Below are positions 49,501 through 57,631 of a stretch of DNA of 64,000 bases, one piece after another. The notes beneath the pieces are model-generated. The model was not told the DNA's origin. It did no database searches and saw only the letters and a program-made list of their open reading frames with translations. The position numbers and the translations under genes were made by a program. This DNA is from Actinomyces sp. S6-Spd3 (GTDB taxonomy: Bacteria; Actinomycetota; Actinomycetes; Actinomycetales; Actinomycetaceae), in NCBI RefSeq assembly GCF_000758755.1, contig NZ_JRMV01000272.1, positions 124,001 through 188,000 on the forward strand, in the 5' to 3' direction. Position 1 is the stretch's first letter, and the number at the start of each line of letters is the position of its first letter.

Positions 49501-49844
49501 AGCTCCGCGCGGGTATGCCACGGCTCGTAGGGATCCTCAAAATCCTCAAGATTCGGCAATGGCCAGTGCAGTTCTTCAGACAGCACACGGTCGAGCTCCG
49601 CAAGACGGCGCCTATTCTGAGCGGTTCTGCGCTGAGTCCGCCGTGCGACGCCCGCAGTGAGCTTACGGCTCTTCGCGGCCTTATTCTCATTCGGGTCAAC
49701 GCCGGCGTCGTGAATGAACACCATGGAGTTCAGCAGGCGCAGTGGCTGATCCTTGTCATCAACCTCAACCGCGCAAAAACCAATTGATTTCAAGCCGACG
49801 TCAATGCCGACACGGTAGCGAAGATCATCATTAATCTCTGTCAT
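46533..49844 (-). CDS. cas9: CRISPR-associated endonuclease Cas9, type II-C
   Basis: A 1103-residue Cas9 very close in length to Actinomyces naeslundii Cas9 (about 1101). RuvC-I: VGIDVGLKSIGF with Asp15; Arg-rich bridge helix RRTQRRTAQNRRRLAELDR (about 68-86); RuvC-II: VVINIEHTRDG with Glu511; HNH: ETAEMDHIVPRANSGSSNERSN with His588 and Asn612, flanked by zinc cysteines CLYC (572, 575) and CRTC (608, 611); RuvC-III: RFDRRHHAMDALV with His747 and Asp750. All catalytic residues are intact. The rest forms a compact PAM-interacting end. ATG 49844. With cas1, cas2 and no csn2 or cas4 this is subtype II-C. Confidence 0.98.
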   Translation of the reverse strand: MTEINDDLRYRVGIDVGLKSIGFCAVEVDDKDQPLRLLNSMVFIHDAGVDPNENKAAKSRKLTAGVARRTQRRTAQNRRRLAELDRVLSEELHWPLPNLEDFEDPYEPWHTRAELVDHFIEDESERLEALSIAIRHMARHRGWRNPYIKVDSLLTPMEPSEFLRGLNERVGKALGREFPEDTTPGQLISAYMSDPKYRESNGIRGDDGILQGKLHQYDNAAEIRKICEVQRLDHDVFKLLVRRVFFAKSPRGSAAGLVGHDQLPGQGKYIRAEKAHPDFQLFRIVSVLTNLRVREAGAERCLTPEELSGLTDFLLDAGLKQQVTWADLADNLGIERADLRGTARPSVDGEPALRFPPTDVTTEKIMASKVKWLKEWWKSADSERRGFMVDALSNSGGSTGDNDIDDEVAELLEQATEDEQTELEKIQLPQGRAAYSLDSLRKLTERMLTEGVDLHTARKQLFNVDDDWRPEPEPIEAPVGNPAVDRVLKQVARWLNMATDRWGEPVVINIEHTRDGLGSEKVARELLRESQRRQDLNQKNMDEMIQQLGISGKARRSALVKHQAIQRQNSMCLYCGTTIGFETAEMDHIVPRANSGSSNERSNLAAVCRTCNHQKGAVPFAVWATSGQAHAGVSLEGAIERVRAWERDPAMRPKQYAHFREEVISRLKSRKPDEEFDGRSMESVAWMAIELRTRIDGFYRKLKAESVPNIGIYRGQLTAEARKASGFESRVNLIGGKGKTRFDRRHHAMDALVIAMMNQSVSQTLALRVNMRESQRITGQEETWKNFYGKPGQASDRFEQWREGMLRAVELFNIELAKNAIPFHENVRLRVGSSKVHDDTVRKFIHAKLGEALSVAMIDRAETPALWTALTRLPDFDPKEGLPEDPSREIYIHGRKITADEQLNFFNSPSACLKVRGGYVEIGSSIHHARIYRIDGKKTTYAMVRVFATDLVKMTHEDVFTTPLKPSTISMRTAEPKIRKALADGTVTQIGWLVEGDELQIETDKYLKGFVGEVLAQYPELTSWRVAGFPDPAKLRLRPYLLSVEGLEKGSSKELSDLLEGQGWRPAINVLLASGVVSVVRRNCLGEPRSNSQNSLPITQLLR

Positions 49845-49948
49845 GGGGAAATCATGCCACAGACAACAAGCATTTTTGTACAGTTTCCGCAGCTATTTTT
49901 CAGCGATTTTAAAGCTGTGTGAACCGTGTCAACCATGCGCACCAGGGT

Positions 49949-50040
49949 AAAAAAATACCGGCCCGCAGGCCGGTGGAGCAATCAGTGCCGCTAACCTGTC
50001 GGCACCTTATTGAGAATCAGTTGGCACAACTATAAGCCCT
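49949..50040 (-). ncRNA. Predicted tracrRNA
   Basis: Read leftward from about 50040: an anti-repeat containing AACTGATTCTCAAT (50022-50009) that pairs over 14 bases, including two G-U pairs, with the 5' end of the crRNA repeat (GTTGGGAATCAGTT); weaker pairing of GGGCTTAT with the repeat's 3' end. Then AAGG, a hairpin GTGCCG/CGGCAC (50005-50000 with 49990-49985), and a terminator ACCGGCC/GGCCGGT (49974-49957) followed by seven T. This is the standard tracrRNA layout, and it sits just upstream of cas9 in the same direction. Ends are estimates. Confidence 0.85.
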
Positions 50041-50105
50041 GGTCATCACTTCACGCAAGCACCTATTCAAACAACATCAATTCCCCGCTCTGCCCCCGCC
50101 CCATC

Positions 50106-50175
50106 TCCTGGTTTAGCTCGTCGACTCCTGACATATGAGCGTTCATAGGCCAGGAATCTGCGAGCTAAACCAGGA
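50106..50175. repeat. Palindromic element copy B
   Basis: TCCTGGTTTAGCTCG (50106-50120) pairs exactly with 50161-50175. Inside, TCCTG pairs with CAGGA (50126-50130, 50151-50155) and TATGA with TCATA (50134-50138, 50143-50147). It resembles copy A at 36928-36997 and, like it, follows a left-reading gene's stop (pyrG). Confidence 0.8.
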
Positions 50176-50193
50176 AAGAGGGAGCTAAAGCCC

Positions 50194-51900
50194 TTACTTG
50201 CGTCCGCCTCGCGCGGCGTACTTCTCGACGTGACGCTCAAGCGCCGCGCGAACGAGGCCCGCGAATAGCGGGTGAGCCTTCGTCGGACGCGACTTGAACT
50301 CGGGGTGCGCCTGAGTTGCTACATAGTAGGGGTGCATGGAGCGATCCAGCTCGACAAACTCGACCAGGTTCCCATCGGGGGAAGTACCCGAGATGTGCAG
50401 GCCAACCGATTCCAGCTGATCGCGGTAGTCGTTGTTGACCTCGAAACGGTGACGGTGGCGCTCCGAAACCTGGGTCTTGCCATAGGCCTCGGCGACAACA
50501 GAACCCTCTTGAAGGACCGCGGGGTAGGCGCCCAGTCGCATGGTCCCACCCAGATCACCATCGCCCTCAACAATGTCGACCTGGGAGTCCATCGTGTGAA
50601 CGACCGGATCCGGCGTCTCGGGATCCATCTCGGTCGACGAGGCCCCCGTCAACCCCAACAGATCACGCGCGGCCTCGATCACCATGCACTGCAAGCCCAA
50701 GCACAGGCCAAGGGTCGGGATCTTATGCTCGCGCGCCCACCGCAGCGCACCCAGCTTGCCTTCAATGCCTCGGATGCCGAAACCACCGGGGACGATGATC
50801 GCGTCCACGCCTTCGAGTGCCTTCTGCGCTCCCTCGGGAGTCTCGCAGGTGTCAGAGGCAACCCAACGCAGGTCTACGCGCGCATTATTCGCAAAACCAC
50901 CGTGCTTAACAGCCTCGGAAACCGAAAGGTAAGCGTCGTGCAGGTTGATGTACTTTCCAACCAAGGCGACCTCGACGCGGTACTTCGGGGACTCGACGCG
51001 CTCAAGGAGCTCGTTCCACTCACTCCAGTCCACATCGCGGAACGCCAAGCCCAGTCGCTGGACCAGGAATGCATCCAAGCCCTCGCGGTGCAGTGTCGGG
51101 GGGACCTCATAAATAGAGGCCGCATCCTTGCATTCGATGACAGCATCGCGGTCAACATCGCACATGAGCGCAACCTTGCCCTTGATTCCCTCGGGCAGCG
51201 GGCGGTCCGTACGCAACACTAGGGCATCGGGCTGGATACCGATCGAACGCAGGGTCGCAACCGAGTGCTGGGTCGGCTTGGTCTTGAGTTCACCAGCCGC
51301 AGGCAGGAAGGGAATCAGCGCGACGTGAACGAATGCGACATTGTCGCGACCCAGGTCGGCGCGCACCTGACGCGCGGCCTCCAAGAAGGGCTGGGACTCG
51401 ATATCGCCCACGGTTCCGCCAATTTCCGTGATGATGACATCGGGAGCGTTCCCCTCGGCATCGGGGATGGCCTGCGCGCGCATGACGCGCTTGATCTCAT
51501 CCGTGATGTGGGGAATGACCTGGACGGTGTCGCCCAGGTATTCGCCGCGGCGTTCCTTTGCAATAACAGTGGAGTACACCTGACCGGTCGTCGCATTCGC
51601 CGCGCCGGAGAGGTTCACGTCCAAGAAGCGCTCGTAGTGGCCGATATCCAGGTCGGTTTCCGCGCCATCTTCCGTGACGAAAACCTCACCGTGTTGGAAG
51701 GGATTCATGGTCCCGGGATCGACATTGATGTAGGGATCGAGCTTTTGCATGGCAACGCTCAGACCGCGTGAACGCAGCAGGCGCCCCAGCGACGAGGCCG
51801 TCAAACCCTTACCTAAAGAAGAAACCACACCTCCGGTGACAAAGATGTGGCGAGTGATGTTTTCCTGTGCGTCTTGTCGACGTCCATAGCTGTTTACCAT
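50194..51900 (-). CDS. pyrG: CTP synthase
   Basis: A 568-residue CTP synthase: N-terminal amidoligase domain starts with [25 protein letters not shown] (phosphate loop) and contains [38 protein letters not shown]; the C-terminal glutaminase has [14 protein letters not shown], nucleophile Cys in [13 protein letters not shown] and the His-Glu end [14 protein letters not shown]. It makes CTP from UTP and glutamine. Start ATG 51900 lies 11 bases after the stop of the response regulator gene, an unusual neighbour for pyrG. Confidence 0.97.
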   Translation of the reverse strand: MVNSYGRRQDAQENITRHIFVTGGVVSSLGKGLTASSLGRLLRSRGLSVAMQKLDPYINVDPGTMNPFQHGEVFVTEDGAETDLDIGHYERFLDVNLSGAANATTGQVYSTVIAKERRGEYLGDTVQVIPHITDEIKRVMRAQAIPDAEGNAPDVIITEIGGTVGDIESQPFLEAARQVRADLGRDNVAFVHVALIPFLPAAGELKTKPTQHSVATLRSIGIQPDALVLRTDRPLPEGIKGKVALMCDVDRDAVIECKDAASIYEVPPTLHREGLDAFLVQRLGLAFRDVDWSEWNELLERVESPKYRVEVALVGKYINLHDAYLSVSEAVKHGGFANNARVDLRWVASDTCETPEGAQKALEGVDAIIVPGGFGIRGIEGKLGALRWAREHKIPTLGLCLGLQCMVIEAARDLLGLTGASSTEMDPETPDPVVHTMDSQVDIVEGDGDLGGTMRLGAYPAVLQEGSVVAEAYGKTQVSERHRHRFEVNNDYRDQLESVGLHISGTSPDGNLVEFVELDRSMHPYYVATQAHPEFKSRPTKAHPLFAGLVRAALERHVEKYAARGGRK

Positions 51901-51911
51901 GGAATCTCAGT

Positions 51912-52541
51912 TTACAACCACCCATTCTCAGTCGCGACCTTGAGCGCTTCGGCACGCGTGTGCGCGTGGGTCTTATCCATCGCCGAGCTCACGTAGTTGC
52001 GTACCGTCCCCGCCGACAGCATGAGCTCCGAGGCCACGTCCTCCACGGTCCCGCCACTTTCGAAAGCGCGCAGTACCTCGACTTCGCGGGCGCTGAGCGG
52101 GCTTTGGCCTTTCGTGAGCGCATCGACCGCGAGTGCGGGGTCGACGACGCGAAGTCCCTGTGAGGTTCGACGAATTGCATCGAGCAGTTGAGCAGCGGGA
52201 GCGTCCTTGACAACGAAGCCCAATGCGCCGGCGTCGAGTGCGCGCTGGACGTAGCCGGGGCGCCCGAAGGTTGTCACCATGAGTACGCGCGCGGCCGATC
52301 CTCGTTCTTTCAGTGCAGTGGCAGTACTGATCCCATCCATGACGGGCATTTCCACGTCCATGATCACGACCAGCGGGACCTCGCTGCCCGGATGTGCGCT
52401 CGTGTGGGCCTCGATTGCAGCCAAGGCCTCGTGCCCATTACCCGCCTGAGCGACAACTTCCATGTCGTCCTCGAGGTCAATGAGCGCACTAAGCGCACCA
52501 CGGATCAGGGCCTGGTCGTCGACCACAATCACGTGAATCAT
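51912..52541 (-). CDS. NarL/FixJ (LuxR-type) response regulator, DesR-like
   Basis: A 209-residue regulator: receiver domain with the acidic pair in VIVVDDQALIR, phospho-acceptor Asp in VVIMDVEMPVMDG and Lys in FVVKDAP; then a LuxR-type HTH (PLSAREVEVLRAFESGGTVEDVASEL followed by LSAGTVRNYVSSAMDKTHAHTR). ATG 52541 is preferred over 52547 because AAAGGA is then 8 bases away. With the histidine kinase upstream it forms a DesK/DesR-like system controlling the exporter genes 53817-55669. Confidence 0.92.
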   Translation of the reverse strand: MIHVIVVDDQALIRGALSALIDLEDDMEVVAQAGNGHEALAAIEAHTSAHPGSEVPLVVIMDVEMPVMDGISTATALKERGSAARVLMVTTFGRPGYVQRALDAGALGFVVKDAPAAQLLDAIRRTSQGLRVVDPALAVDALTKGQSPLSAREVEVLRAFESGGTVEDVASELMLSAGTVRNYVSSAMDKTHAHTRAEALKVATENGWL

Positions 52542-52591
52542 TGGCATTCCTTTTGCGCGCTAGTACTTGACCAGCCAATTCTATCTTCCGC

Positions 52592-53752
52592 TTAGGCGGA
52601 CTCCCCGCGGAAAGTCAGGCGCAGTGTCCACGTATTCCCTTGGCTCCCCCACGTCATCTCCCCTTCCGAGGCCGAGCGCTGACGCAGTCCTTCCAATCCG
52701 GCTCCTCCCCCTGCCGAGGCCTGTGAATAGCTGCGTGAATACCCGTCGTTTTCCACCAGGACCTCATGAGGACTCAGGCGGACGCTGATTGTGGAGGGAT
52801 GAGCGTGGGTAATCGCGTTGGCAGTCCCCTCTCGGATGACATGTGCGGCCAAAGTTGCCCTGGGACCGGGTGGGATTTCGCCCTGAATATCAGCGGTAAA
52901 TTCGATTCCCGCTTGCTCGCATAGTTCACGGGCCGACTCGACTTCTTCCTCGGCCGACAGGCTTCGCGAAGCAGCGATGATCCCACGCAAATCTTCTTTT
53001 GCCTTGCGGGATAACTCCAGGGTCTGCGCAATCTGCTCACTGGCCTCGTCAATCTTTCCAACGGAGAGCAAGCGCTGGGCAAGCTCATTCTTCATGGTGA
53101 TGACCGTCAGCGAGTGACCCAGAATATCGTGAAGATCCCCGGCAAAACGCAAGCGTTCGCGCTCGCGAACCAGGCTGATTGCTTGGCGTTGACGCTGTTG
53201 CTCTGAGTGGTGATTATCAAAACTGCGGCGCACGGCCAGGGTTAATCCCAGGACCATCAGTAGCGCGATGATCGCGTAGCTCAAGGCCAGCGCGTCGATG
53301 CTGCCAATGGGCAACAAGATGGCAATGACTTCCCAGCCGACAAGTGCCGCTAGGCCGGGAACCACATATTTCCTGGGGGCTTGAACGTTCCAGCCTGCAA
53401 TTGAGTAGGTCATGAAAAGGGCCGAGGTTACTCGCGATGCGCCGGCGATAACCAGGACGAGTCCCAGTGCAATCACCAGAGCCAGCAGGATCCCGTGCGA
53501 GATCCACATTTTCTTGGTGATGCGCGCTCCCCATTCGGGGGTCGGATTGACGATGTAAATTGCGATATCAGCAGCGGCAACCCCAAAGACCAGGGTGAGG
53601 ATCAGCGCGATCATCCCGGGGGATTCAACGGAAGGAATCATCCCCAAGGGAAAGGCCAAGAAAACCAGGTAGGGCAGTGCCCACAACACCGCGGTCAAGC
53701 GCGGGTGACGCTGTGACCACGAGGCATCTGTCCCCTGAGTTTTGGTGCTCAT
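52592..53752 (-). CDS. Sensor histidine kinase, DesK/HisKA_3 type
   Basis: A 386-residue membrane kinase with five to six spans in the first 185 residues and no periplasmic domain, then HisKA_3: RERLRFAGDLHDILGHSLTVITMKNELA with phospho-His in LHDILGHS; ATPase domain with HVIREGTANAITHAHPSTI (N box) and AGGGAGLEGLRQR (G box). This intramembrane-sensing form is typical for kinases next to ABC transporters. ATG 53752 follows AAGGACAGGA. Confidence 0.9.
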   Translation of the reverse strand: MSTKTQGTDASWSQRHPRLTAVLWALPYLVFLAFPLGMIPSVESPGMIALILTLVFGVAAADIAIYIVNPTPEWGARITKKMWISHGILLALVIALGLVLVIAGASRVTSALFMTYSIAGWNVQAPRKYVVPGLAALVGWEVIAILLPIGSIDALALSYAIIALLMVLGLTLAVRRSFDNHHSEQQRQRQAISLVRERERLRFAGDLHDILGHSLTVITMKNELAQRLLSVGKIDEASEQIAQTLELSRKAKEDLRGIIAASRSLSAEEEVESARELCEQAGIEFTADIQGEIPPGPRATLAAHVIREGTANAITHAHPSTISVRLSPHEVLVENDGYSRSYSQASAGGGAGLEGLRQRSASEGEMTWGSQGNTWTLRLTFRGESA

Positions 53753-53816
53753 TCCTGTCCTTCCCCAGTAATTGCGTTGAAAGTAGGGCGCGAGCGCGCC
53801 CGATTGCGCCGGCCTC

Positions 53817-54617
53817 TTAGCGATCAGTGTCCCTACGCTGCGCCCAGATCGCAAGCAGTGCCATGGGAATAAGCCACGCGACCGTGGAAATCACCCACTT
53901 CCACTCGAAATTATCGAAACCGTACAGGGGTAGCTGCGAGAGGTTGAAGAGTCCATAGAAGGGGCTATAGGGCGCGAGCGTCTTAAAAATCGACCCCATG
54001 GATTCGATCGGAATGAACATTCCCGCAAGGAAAGCACCCAAGACAACGACACCATTGATCACTGCGAAGGCAGTATCTGAGCGCATGAGGAAGGCCAGTG
54101 CCAGACCAAGGGCCGCGGAAATCACCGATGCAGCCAAGGTGATGAGTCCACTTTCAACCCAGGCCTCGGGAGTCATTCGTGCTCCGGTCGCGTATCCGAA
54201 TGTATAGGTAATGACAATAACCAGGGCGCTCATAGAGATCGCCGCGATCAAACGGGAAAAAATGAAGGCGCCCGAACCCACGGGGGACAGTGCAAAGAGC
54301 CTGGAGATTCCAGAGATTCGCTCAAGTGCGACAACGGTTGCAGCCGATGCGGCAGCGATCATTACGCCGTACAGGGTCATTGACACCAAGACCGTTGCGC
54401 CGATATTCGCATTGATCGCCCACTCTTTCGAGAACTCCTGTCCGGCTCCAAACATCATGTACATGAAGATCGGAAGGATCAGCGCAAAGGCGAACATGGC
54501 GGGATTGAGAACCAGCTTCAGGAATGACTTCCAGGTGAGAAGCCCAAAGCCCTGCCAGGAGCTCAGGGCTCGGCGGCTGATCCAGGGGTTTGTTGCTGCG
54601 TGAGTGTGAGTCGTCAT
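53817..54617 (-). CDS. ABC-2 type transporter permease
   Basis: A 266-residue membrane protein with six predicted spans in the ABC-2 pattern: FGLLTWKSFLKLVLNPAMFAFALILPIFMYMMFG at the start, ERISGISRLFALSPVGSGAFIFSRLIAAI (characteristic exporter helix) and FLAGMFIPIESMGSIFKTLAPYSPFY near the end. It pairs with the ATPase encoded upstream to export a lipid, peptide or antibiotic. ATG 54617 after AAGGATTCACA. Confidence 0.9.
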   Translation of the reverse strand: MTTHTHAATNPWISRRALSSWQGFGLLTWKSFLKLVLNPAMFAFALILPIFMYMMFGAGQEFSKEWAINANIGATVLVSMTLYGVMIAAASAATVVALERISGISRLFALSPVGSGAFIFSRLIAAISMSALVIVITYTFGYATGARMTPEAWVESGLITLAASVISAALGLALAFLMRSDTAFAVINGVVVLGAFLAGMFIPIESMGSIFKTLAPYSPFYGLFNLSQLPLYGFDNFEWKWVISTVAWLIPMALLAIWAQRRDTDR

Positions 54618-54682
54618 TGTGAATCCTTAAAGAAGAGGTGCGAGGTGGCCAAAGTGAAAGACAGGATTTCGTGCCCTGCGTT

Positions 54683-55669
54683 CTACTGCGTGAGCTCGGC
54701 GAAAACATCCTCGAGGCTCGAGAAAACAACCTCGAATTCGCATGCCTGGGGAATAGCAACGATGTGTCGAGCGGCCTCGTCAGAGAAGGTCGTGTGGAAC
54801 TCCACGCGTAACCACTGATCGGCAGCCAAGTCCTCTTCGCTCAAAGAAGCGGGGGCGGAATCGGGGGAATCGACCTCGGCAATATCGGAAAGCTCCCACA
54901 CTGTCCCAAGCTCAGCCGCACGCGCGGCCAGTCCAGCGCGCACACCCTCAAGAGAGGAAGAAGGAATAGAGAAGGCCAGACGCGTCGACGAGTGCGCACG
55001 GCGGATTTCTTCGGTCGGGGCGTCGGCACTCACTCGGCCGGCGTTGACGATGACCGTACGCTGAGCGTAGTCCTGCGCCTCGGCCAGATAGTGGGTGGCG
55101 AAAAGGATCGTCTTGCCTTTCGAGGCCTGGGTGCTCATGAGATCCCAGAACTCCTTGCGCATGGTGACGTCCATTCCGGCGGTCGGTTCGTCGAGAATGA
55201 TGAGTTCTGGGTCAGGAATGAGTGCCATTGCTAGGCGAACGCGTTGCTGCTCACCACCGGAAAGCTTGCGGATTTTGCGGCCAAGAAGGTGACGAAGGTG
55301 GGTTTCCTCGACAAGAGGGTCAATGGACTGGGTGCGCTTGTAGACGCGCGAGAAGAGTTTGAGGATTTCTGCGACGCTGTAGTCACCAGGAAGCGAACCC
55401 GATTGAAGAACGACACCGATCAGGCCGCGGCGGATTGCTTCTTTGGCACTCATGCCAAAAACTTCCACGCTTCCGCTATCTGCCTGTTGAAGGCCAAGAA
55501 TGATGTCAATTGTTGTGCTTTTTCCGGCGCCATTTCGGCCAAGGAAAGCAACGATTTCACCGGAATCAACGCGCAGGTTCATGCCCTTGAGAGCGTGTAC
55601 ATTCCCGTAGGTCTTCACCAGGTCTTTCGCAAGGATCACTGGGGTCGTAGTTTGAGTGTCCGTGTTCAT
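54683..55669 (-). CDS. ABC-2 exporter ATP-binding protein
   Basis: A 328-residue ABC ATPase: Walker A GRNGAGKSTTIDIILGLQ, Q-loop VVLQSGSLPGD, signature LSGGEQQRVRLAMAL, Walker B LIILDEPTAGMDV, switch His in FATHYLAEA. The C-terminal 110 residues form the extra domain found in DrrA/LnrL-type drug exporter ATPases. ATG 55669 follows TAGAGGC. First gene of the exporter-kinase-regulator operon. Confidence 0.93.
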   Translation of the reverse strand: MNTDTQTTTPVILAKDLVKTYGNVHALKGMNLRVDSGEIVAFLGRNGAGKSTTIDIILGLQQADSGSVEVFGMSAKEAIRRGLIGVVLQSGSLPGDYSVAEILKLFSRVYKRTQSIDPLVEETHLRHLLGRKIRKLSGGEQQRVRLAMALIPDPELIILDEPTAGMDVTMRKEFWDLMSTQASKGKTILFATHYLAEAQDYAQRTVIVNAGRVSADAPTEEIRRAHSSTRLAFSIPSSSLEGVRAGLAARAAELGTVWELSDIAEVDSPDSAPASLSEEDLAADQWLRVEFHTTFSDEAARHIVAIPQACEFEVVFSSLEDVFAELTQ

Positions 55670-55726
55670 GCCTCTAGTCAACCGTCGAGGCGCAAAGGGC
55701 AACAGTGTCGTTTTTACGAAGTTTCA

Positions 55727-55742
55727 CATGACACTTGTCATG
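55727..55742. promoter_or_regulatory. Inverted-repeat operator upstream of the exporter operon
   Basis: CATGACA-CT-TGTCATG: 7-bp perfect arms with a 2-base centre, 58 bases before the ATPase start and 34 bases before the divergent acetyltransferase start. Such TGACA/TGTCA palindromes suit LuxR-type response regulator dimers, so the operon's own regulator is the best candidate. Confidence 0.6.
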
Positions 55743-55775
55743 AGATCTTTATGAGGCTTCTTCTACTATTAAGGG

Positions 55776-56396
55776 GTGAGTTCTTGCGATTCCCATTTAA
55801 TTACTCTCCCCGTCCGCCGTTTTTCACACTTCTATCCTCAAGTTCGCGCGCTACTCACCGAGGCTTTCCCCTCTTCTGAACTCGTGCCTGAGTGGGTACT
55901 CAACACCTTCGCACTGCGTCGTTCCATTGATTTTCTGGCTTACTTTGATCCCGCTCAAGAGTCGAGTTTTTGCGGGATTACCCTCACGATTCACTCGGAG
56001 GATTTACTCTTTGTCATTTTTCTGGCAACGGACCGTTCCGCACGTTCCAAGGGGTATGGTTCGCGCATCCTGTCCCAACTCAAGGAGCACTACCCCGAAC
56101 ACGCGATTGCCCTGGAAATTGAACCGATGCTTCGCGATGCCGAGAATTTTCACCAGCGCGAGAGGCGACTGGCTTTCTATCAACGCAATGGCTTCGACGA
56201 GACCGGGTTGTTTACGAATTATGAGGGCGAGAACTACGAGATCTTGCTCTACCTACCCGCGCTGCTTCCCGACGAAGGTGCGACAGCGCAGCGCTACAAG
56301 GATTTAGGCGTATTGTGTGGAGCCCTTGAGGAGCTCCTGTCGTCATTGACCATGCCGGTCTTCATCCCCACCATCCACGTCGGTATGAGGGAATAG
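55776..56396 (+). CDS. GNAT family N-acetyltransferase
   Basis: A 206-residue GNAT-type protein: FVIFLATDRSARSKGYGSRILSQLKEHYPEHAIALEIEP carries the acetyl-CoA loop (RSKGYGS), and RRLAFYQRNGFDETGLF the C-terminal conserved segment. Substrate unknown. GTG 55776 has TACTAT at 55764-55769, so it is probably leaderless. Divergent from the exporter operon across an operator. Four copies of CCGAGG follow directly after its stop. Confidence 0.85.
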   Translation: MSSCDSHLITLPVRRFSHFYPQVRALLTEAFPSSELVPEWVLNTFALRRSIDFLAYFDPAQESSFCGITLTIHSEDLLFVIFLATDRSARSKGYGSRILSQLKEHYPEHAIALEIEPMLRDAENFHQRERRLAFYQRNGFDETGLFTNYEGENYEILLYLPALLPDEGATAQRYKDLGVLCGALEELLSSLTMPVFIPTIHVGMRE

Positions 56397-56420
56397 CCGA
56401 GGCCGAGGCCGAGGCCGAGG
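56397..56420. repeat. Tandem hexanucleotide repeat, four copies
   Basis: CCGAGG occurs four times in a row between the stops of two convergent genes (56396 and 56421). The copy number could vary between strains; both genes end right at its edges. Confidence 0.9.
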
Positions 56421-57554
56421 CTACGCGAGAGGGTCTGGTAAGTCGCGGTGGTCGTTGGGAATCAACACCGTCGGGTCAGACACAGAACCATCAGAAGGAC
56501 GAGCACCACTCTTGTAACTAAACTCCGTATTCTCCTGGCGAAGAATGACCGTCACAAGCCCCCCATTCTTCTCATCCTTCCACGCAAGATAGTGGCCAAC
56601 CCCAGGTACCGGACTGGCATAGTCATACACCAACTCATAGCCCAGCGGATTCAAATGAGCATTCCCCCACTCAACAACCCGCCCCACATCACGCGGACCA
56701 CACTGAACACGCTGGCTCTCAAGCCAATACTCTGGAGTGGGATACCTCTTCCTCGTTTCCATCTCGCTAGGTCTACGAGCCACGTAATACGATGAATCAC
56801 CAACAATTTCGTCTCTGAAACTCAAAATCTCCGGCTCAACCTCACGCTCAAACACCTCAATCGACTGACGTTTTCTCTCCAACTCGCTGCCATCAGTCTC
56901 TGGAAATCTAGGCGCGTCCCTATCAAAATCCCAAATACTGGGAAGACTAGGACTCACATATCCGGCAACATCCCGAGAATCATTAGGAATCAGCACCCGC
57001 GGATCAGGCACAGAACCATCAGAAGGACGATCTTGGGTGTCATATTGAAAAGCCAATGACTGATCCCTAATTAAGATTTCAACACGCCCTCCATTCTTTT
57101 CATCACGCCAAACCAGAGACTCCTGATCATGCACAATCGATACATACCCAAGGGGTTCGAGATACCGGCCGAGAATTTCTTCAACGCGGTCTGGGGATTG
57201 GGTACCCCCACGTACTCTCTGACTGGACAGCTCCCATCCATCGTAGAGACGACTAATTTTGCTCTTCTCAGTCTCAGGACGAAGAGACTGAGAACCACTA
57301 TAAATTTCATTTCGTGCGGCAAGAATGTGCGGCTCAACATCACGCTGAAAGGCCTCAACCGACACGCGCTTCTCCAAAGGAAGACTCCCACCCCCACGCG
57401 GGGGAATATCGATGTAAGGGAACGAGATAATTCCAATAAACACCCATATCGCGAATAGGAATCCCACCACTGCGCCTACAAAACGCAGCACGTACCGCAA
57501 ATAGCGCTTTACGCGCCGTCCCTGTACTCCACGCGTGGACTGCGAATCAGACAC
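56421..57554 (-). CDS. Membrane-anchored protein with tandem duplicated domain
   Basis: A 377-residue protein: one membrane span (YVLRFVGAVVGFLFAIWVFIG, about residues 22-42) after a basic start, then two copies of a domain of about 140-150 residues. Each begins with a 'VEAFQRDVEPHILAARNEI'-like helix and ends with RPSDGSVPDPRVLIPND (first) or RPSDGSVSDPTVLIPND (second); both contain WRDEKNGG or WKDEKNGG. Not recognised from named families. Three GTG codons stand in a row (57560, 57557, 57554); 57554 has the best spacing to AGGAGG. Confidence 0.75.
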   Translation of the reverse strand: MSDSQSTRGVQGRRVKRYLRYVLRFVGAVVGFLFAIWVFIGIISFPYIDIPPRGGGSLPLEKRVSVEAFQRDVEPHILAARNEIYSGSQSLRPETEKSKISRLYDGWELSSQRVRGGTQSPDRVEEILGRYLEPLGYVSIVHDQESLVWRDEKNGGRVEILIRDQSLAFQYDTQDRPSDGSVPDPRVLIPNDSRDVAGYVSPSLPSIWDFDRDAPRFPETDGSELERKRQSIEVFEREVEPEILSFRDEIVGDSSYYVARRPSEMETRKRYPTPEYWLESQRVQCGPRDVGRVVEWGNAHLNPLGYELVYDYASPVPGVGHYLAWKDEKNGGLVTVILRQENTEFSYKSGARPSDGSVSDPTVLIPNDHRDLPDPLA

Positions 57555-57631
57555 CACCACACCTCCTCGCCGTCGTTGAGGTCAGCCCCAGCCTAACGAA
57601 GAACGCTGATTCAGCAAGCAATTACTCAACA

